Notes under the pieces: generated by a model
The model's database searches: none
Seen by the model: the letters and a program-made list of their open reading frames with translations, nothing else
What the model was told of the DNA's origin: nothing
Assembly (NCBI GenBank): GCA_046052705.1
Contig: JBJOLU010000192.1
Coordinates: 1-10,167 of the forward strand
Reading direction: 5' to 3'
From: JBBATK01 sp046052705
Lineage (GTDB): Bacteria; Bacteroidota; Ignavibacteria; Kapaibacteriales; NICIL-2
DNA length: 10,167 nt
Shown here: one piece after another, positions 6,829-10,167 of the stretch
Position numbering within the stretch: the first letter of the stretch is position 1
Layout: every line of letters begins with the position of its first letter
Translations under genes and position numbers: made by a program

Positions 6829-7431
6829 ATGAAAACATTGGCCCTTAGCCTCCTGACATTACTTTGCTTTTTCACGACCCCCTCCGCGCGAGCCCAATGT
6901 CCACCGGGATGGACGACAGCAACTCCCACCTTCGTCATAAACCCTTCCTGCTCGATTACCGTTACCATTTGTTATATCTGCTCTCCAAGCGGCGGGTCCC
7001 CGACTACCATTCTTATCGCTGGTTGGTACCAATCCGGTCCTTGCTCGGGAGTGGATTTCGGGAATGATTTTATTGTCTCACTTTTCATCCAACACTACGA
7101 CAGTTTTTGCACTATTACCGATTGTCGTTCTGGATGTACGGATTTCATAGTGGACATCCCCGCTTGTCGTCAATGGTATTACAACTATAATCCCCCTTTG
7201 CCTCTTTTTTATTGGTGGGAACCATGTTCATCCAGTTCAAAACATTGCACTGTCACAACGAGTATCTGCCGTGATTCACAGACCGGGTCCATAATTGAAT
7301 GCGGTTCTCGCAGTTATGGTAGTTATGGCATTTCATGTGCCACGGCCATCCCGCCACCATCCGGAACGCCCTCGCCTTCAGGAAACCATATACCCTACGG
7401 TCTTTGTAATGCTGGAGATTCGTGTCCTTGA
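6829..7431 (+). CDS. Secreted cysteine-rich protein of unknown function
   Basis: This is a 200-aa protein of no family I recognise. Residues 1-22 form a clear Sec signal peptide: MK, a hydrophobic core LALSLLTLLCFF, and a cut after SARA, leaving a mature chain that starts QCPPGW. The mature 178 residues hold 16 cysteines (24, 41, 48, 51, 72, 94, 99, 103, 113, 133, 140, 147, 158, 170, 193, 199), including a CYIC (CxxC) and a CTITDCRSGC cluster. It is rich in Ser, Thr, Pro and Gly with an aromatic patch WYYNYNPPLPLFYWW (116-130), and has few charged residues. An even Cys count and export suggest a disulfide-stabilised extracytoplasmic protein. There is no sorting domain or lipobox (Cys24 follows RAQ, not a lipobox). 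I start at ATG 6829 because it gives the canonical MK n-region; a TTG at 6817 would add four residues. A small secreted domain or a structural surface component are both possible. Confidence 0.8.
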   Translation: MKTLALSLLTLLCFFTTPSARAQCPPGWTTATPTFVINPSCSITVTICYICSPSGGSPTTILIAGWYQSGPCSGVDFGNDFIVSLFIQHYDSFCTITDCRSGCTDFIVDIPACRQWYYNYNPPLPLFYWWEPCSSSSKHCTVTTSICRDSQTGSIIECGSRSYGSYGISCATAIPPPSGTPSPSGNHIPYGLCNAGDSCP

Positions 7432-7582
7432 TAAGGTTTTGTGAACGTGAGTGTGAGGATATTGCGTCGTAGATCGGAGCAATTGTCGACTGCCTCTAAT
7501 TATTCAACGACTCGGCCGGCGCAAAGACATAGTAGCTGTCTATCACTTTCCAGGTTTTCATATTTCTTTATTGCTCACTTCC
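7432..7582 (+). other. Intergenic gap and start-ambiguous region before the propeller gene
   Basis: This gap of about 150 nt is mostly open in the frame of the downstream gene, from the TGA at 7454-7456 onward, but offers no ATG or GTG in that frame. Overlapping it in another frame is a GTG-started ORF (7441-7611, 56 codons) beginning NVSVRILRRRS and ending in a hydrophobic run. A weak 4-bp hairpin with a T4 tail (7426-7440) overlaps the stop of the cysteine-rich gene and is too small to call a terminator. No promoter was recognised. Confidence 0.45.
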
Positions 7583-10126
7583 ATGTTTTTCTTCTACTTA
7601 TTCATTTTTGAGCTTGTATGCAGCTCTCAATTATGGTCCAGTCCTGTTTCTGGAGACATGACATATTTGACCACAGACTATAAAGGTGTCGCGTCGAACG
7701 GCTCCACAGTCTTGAGTTATGGTACTCATGGTATCATACTAAGGTCAACCGATAAGGGAGCGTCGTGGTTCAGAACGTCAATCGGAAATGACAATGATGT
7801 CATTCGCATTGATACGATCAACTCTTCGTATGTAGCACTCACGAGGTCCGGTTTGCTGAGATCCGACGACAATGCCTCGACGTGGACTCGCACGGCCATT
7901 GAGAATGGAGTGGATATGTGTCGTGACAAAGACACCATCTATGTCCTCACGAAATACGCTATCGTTCGTACGACATTCTCGCGTATGGCTGACATCAGCA
8001 CGCTCGTGAGCATGGATTCCACGGTGAGTGCTCGATCCATCGTTGCCTCGGCGCGAGGAAGTCTTCACTGGATAGAGGACAACAGATATGTACGCCACTA
8101 TTCCTTATCGTCCAAGACATCCACAGCGACCGACGTACTTTCGCTCAACCAGTGTCCTACCTGCTACAGAATCGATGGATTGCAGCAAAACATGGGCAAA
8201 CTGTACGTCGCTATCGTCAACACGAGAAACAATCCCGTTGGTGCCCTGCCTTTCGAATTCTATCAGGTATATATGTCTCCCAACCTAGGATCGTCATGGC
8301 AGCGATACTCGGCGGTTGACTCATTCGATGAAAACACTCTGGGAACAGCGAACTTCAAAGTCGTCAGCGATAGTCAGATTATCGCGTTACGAACAAAGGT
8401 ACTGCCGCAAAGCGTGTACATCCCGGCACCTGATACGCTGAACAGGAAGTTACATCAGTGGTTTGTCGGTATCGAGTATCTTTCGTTCAATAACTCCGGC
8501 ACTTCCAGTATCATCAATCCCGACGATACCATCCCGGAGCGCTATGCCTTATCGTCGGACCTACGCCTGAACTCTCTTCTGGATTTGGGTAATGGTATCA
8601 TCGTTGCCAATGGCAACAATCATTGCATTGTCCGAAGCACCGACAATGGTCGGTCATGGCAACTTCAGTCGTACTTTCCTAACGACGCAGTTTATTCCAC
8701 GCCATTTTTCCGCGGCGTGGATTCAAACCATCTCTATATGCCGTGCGCACAAGGGGCGTTTTATCGGACCGACAACGCAGGGTTAACGATTCTCCCCCAA
8801 CGCTTCCAATTCTATCCGCAGTATCTAGCCAAGGGTGCGGGTGTCGTGTTTTCGCACTACGACAGTAGCGGACATGGGTGCGTGATAATTCAAGCCGGAC
8901 TGGAGCTTGATTCGAACGTATTTATCACGAACGACTTCGGTGAAACGTATTCGCCAGTAGGCGTACTACCTTTATTTAATGTTTTTGCGTCAGACTCTGT
9001 TCAAAGGACGAAGTACCGGCTAACGAACATCATGATTCGCAATGAGGTGGAAACCGATACGGTCTTCCTGCTAGCCGGCACACCGACATATGTTGATGCC
9101 AATAACACGTTACAGCGCTATCCGTACAGTGTCGTGATACGCCTCAACAAACAGTATGGGCTTATTGACACGGTGGCTTTGCCGGTATCGAAAGTGGCGA
9201 TGTTGATCCGAGCGGGACGATTGGTGTATTTGTTCGGCACGAACGGGGAGGACCTATCATACAAGCGAAATGTAGCGGACCTCGTGTTCCCGACGTATGC
9301 GATGTATCGGAGTATTGATGATGGACGGACGTGGGAATCTGTCTCGACCTCCTTACCCATACCTAACGAATATGTCAAGGTAGGACAGCAGTACGCTGCA
9401 GTCGTACCGGATTTCAGACCGGCCATTGTTTTCGACAGTACTCTCGTCGTCAGTACGGGTCAACGTCGCCTCCTCATCTATTCAAAGGATAAAATGAGAC
9501 CGGATTCGTTGCATCTGCCTTTCGATCAGAATCTGCTGTATCTCGGAGAAACCATGATAAGCTCCGATAATGCACTCGCTATTGCGTCAATCGACGGCAA
9601 ACTATTCAGCACTGCGCTTATTGAGGATGACAAAACCGTCTGGGATTCCAGCCCTCTACAGTCAGGATTGTCGTGGGACGGCCCACGTCTTCGTTTGCAA
9701 AGATTCATTCCCGTTTCAGATAATACCGGCTTTACGGTTACCGGTGAGTACAAAGACACGGACCGTAAATACAAGACGCATCTGTTACGTTATTCATTGA
9801 ACATCCCGATTTCGGATGTCAAGGAAGACGTTCGCACTCTTCGTTTGTGGGAATCCTTGCCGTACCCGCAGCCCGCTCGACACACCGTGATGACCAGGAT
9901 CTACTGGGACAAGCCGTGTTCACTTCAAGATCTGGAGATTTCTCTTTTCGATTTCGTCGGTATCCTCGTTGACGGTGATACCCATTCCAGTAGGATTGCA
10001 ATAACCGCGGTTGATGAGATCAGTGCATCTCTCGCCGTTGATTGTAACGGGTTGACACCGGGCGTCTATTTCATCCGAGTCCGGTTGAGGAATTCCGATA
10101 GAACGATTCCGTTCGTCGTGCAATAA
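7583..10126 (+). CDS. Large secreted BNR/sortilin-like beta-propeller protein with C-terminal T9SS sorting domain
   Basis: The product is 847 aa from this ATG. The N-terminus MFFFYLFIFELVCSS is a hydrophobic segment that probably acts as a signal peptide, although it lacks the usual basic n-region. The body contains repeated BNR-type Asp-box motifs (S/T-x-D-x-G-x-T/S-W) at about residues 54-62 (RSTDKGASW), 93-101 (RSDDNASTW), 231-239 (MSPNLGSSW), 351-359 (RSTDNGRSW) and 576-584 (RSIDDGRTW), with weaker copies such as YRTDNAGLT and TNDFGETY. These repeats mark blades of a sialidase/sortilin/Ycf48-like beta-propeller, but no sialidase catalytic set was identified. The last 90 residues or so look like a type IX sorting domain: PYPQPARHTV (about 760-769, cf. 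YPNPA), a Leu/Ile-rich strand region with FDFVG, NGLTPGVYFIRV (822-833) and a short final strand IPFVVQ. The expected fate is Sec export, T9SS passage through the outer membrane and attachment to or release from the cell surface. A TTG at 7571 is the alternative start. The function is unknown beyond a surface or binding role. Confidence 0.82.
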   Translation: MFFFYLFIFELVCSSQLWSSPVSGDMTYLTTDYKGVASNGSTVLSYGTHGIILRSTDKGASWFRTSIGNDNDVIRIDTINSSYVALTRSGLLRSDDNASTWTRTAIENGVDMCRDKDTIYVLTKYAIVRTTFSRMADISTLVSMDSTVSARSIVASARGSLHWIEDNRYVRHYSLSSKTSTATDVLSLNQCPTCYRIDGLQQNMGKLYVAIVNTRNNPVGALPFEFYQVYMSPNLGSSWQRYSAVDSFDENTLGTANFKVVSDSQIIALRTKVLPQSVYIPAPDTLNRKLHQWFVGIEYLSFNNSGTSSIINPDDTIPERYALSSDLRLNSLLDLGNGIIVANGNNHCIVRSTDNGRSWQLQSYFPNDAVYSTPFFRGVDSNHLYMPCAQGAFYRTDNAGLTILPQRFQFYPQYLAKGAGVVFSHYDSSGHGCVIIQAGLELDSNVFITNDFGETYSPVGVLPLFNVFASDSVQRTKYRLTNIMIRNEVETDTVFLLAGTPTYVDANNTLQRYPYSVVIRLNKQYGLIDTVALPVSKVAMLIRAGRLVYLFGTNGEDLSYKRNVADLVFPTYAMYRSIDDGRTWESVSTSLPIPNEYVKVGQQYAAVVPDFRPAIVFDSTLVVSTGQRRLLIYSKDKMRPDSLHLPFDQNLLYLGETMISSDNALAIASIDGKLFSTALIEDDKTVWDSSPLQSGLSWDGPRLRLQRFIPVSDNTGFTVTGEYKDTDRKYKTHLLRYSLNIPISDVKEDVRTLRLWESLPYPQPARHTVMTRIYWDKPCSLQDLEISLFDFVGILVDGDTHSSRIAITAVDEISASLAVDCNGLTPGVYFIRVRLRNSDRTIPFVVQ

Positions 10127-10136
10127 AGGATGTGCG

Positions 10137-10165
10137 GCGCACGCTGCGCTTTGCGCGTAGCGCGC
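10137..10165. repeat. GC-rich interrupted palindrome after the propeller gene
   Basis: Eleven bases after the propeller stop lies a folding sequence. The outer arms are GCG (10137-10139) and CGC (10163-10165), the middle arms CGCT (10142-10145) and AGCG (10159-10162), and the inner arms GCGC (10146-10149) and GCGC (10153-10156) around a TTT loop. Small CA and GT bulges interrupt the stem. It could be the stem of a terminator whose T tail would lie beyond the window, or a REP-like repeat. The window ends 2 bases past it, so the two cannot be distinguished. Confidence 0.5.
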
Positions 10166-10167
10166 TA

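Noticed and set aside
7426..7440. Tiny hairpin CCTT-GAT-AAGG followed by TTTT at the end of the Cys-rich gene
   Set aside because: A 4-bp A/T-containing stem is too weak to call a terminator.
1..10167. CRISPR array, tRNA/rRNA genes, insertion sequence or defence system
   Set aside because: No spaced repeat series, cloverleaf, rRNA-like block, transposase or integrase motif, or known defence gene was found on either strand.

Overview
The window looks like a chromosomal segment from a Bacteroidota/Chlorobiota-type bacterium (FCB group). The large gene at the right end closes with a type IX secretion (T9SS) style C-terminal sorting domain. Shine-Dalgarno sequences are weak or absent before most genes, and TruB is short. 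A Kapabacteria/Ignavibacteria-like lineage is my best guess, but it rests on protein style only and no database was searched.

Left two-thirds (1-6245): the conserved translation/RNA-metabolism cluster infB (3' part only) - rbfA - truB - ribF - rpsO - pnp, all on the + strand. rbfA starts 6 nt after infB and truB overlaps rbfA by about 40 nt. A 27-codon ORF bridges truB and ribF, sharing bases with the truB stop and the ribF start. The products act around the ribosome and RNA: IF-2 (initiation), RbfA (30S maturation), TruB (tRNA pseudouridine-55), S15 (30S protein) and PNPase (3'-5' RNA decay). RibF makes FMN and FAD. The rpsO-pnp gap can fold into two hairpins, the position where PNPase autoregulation acts in E. 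coli. A strong Rho-independent terminator closes the cluster at 6209-6245.

Middle (6246-6828): about 580 nt with no intact gene. Its left part, read on the minus strand, looks like the decayed tail of a T9SS-sorted surface protein, in two frames with internal stops. The rest is T-rich on the + strand, with no clear gene.

Right third (6829-10167): a small, very cysteine-rich secreted protein of unknown family, then a large secreted BNR/sortilin-like beta-propeller protein with a C-terminal T9SS sorting domain. Both read as accessory cell-surface or secreted genes. The window ends in a GC-rich interrupted palindrome just after the propeller gene. No CRISPR array, tRNA, rRNA, transposase, integrase or recognisable defence system was seen. 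The most unusual items are the cysteine-rich protein, the decayed sorting domain beside the operon terminator, and the truB/ribF bridging ORF.
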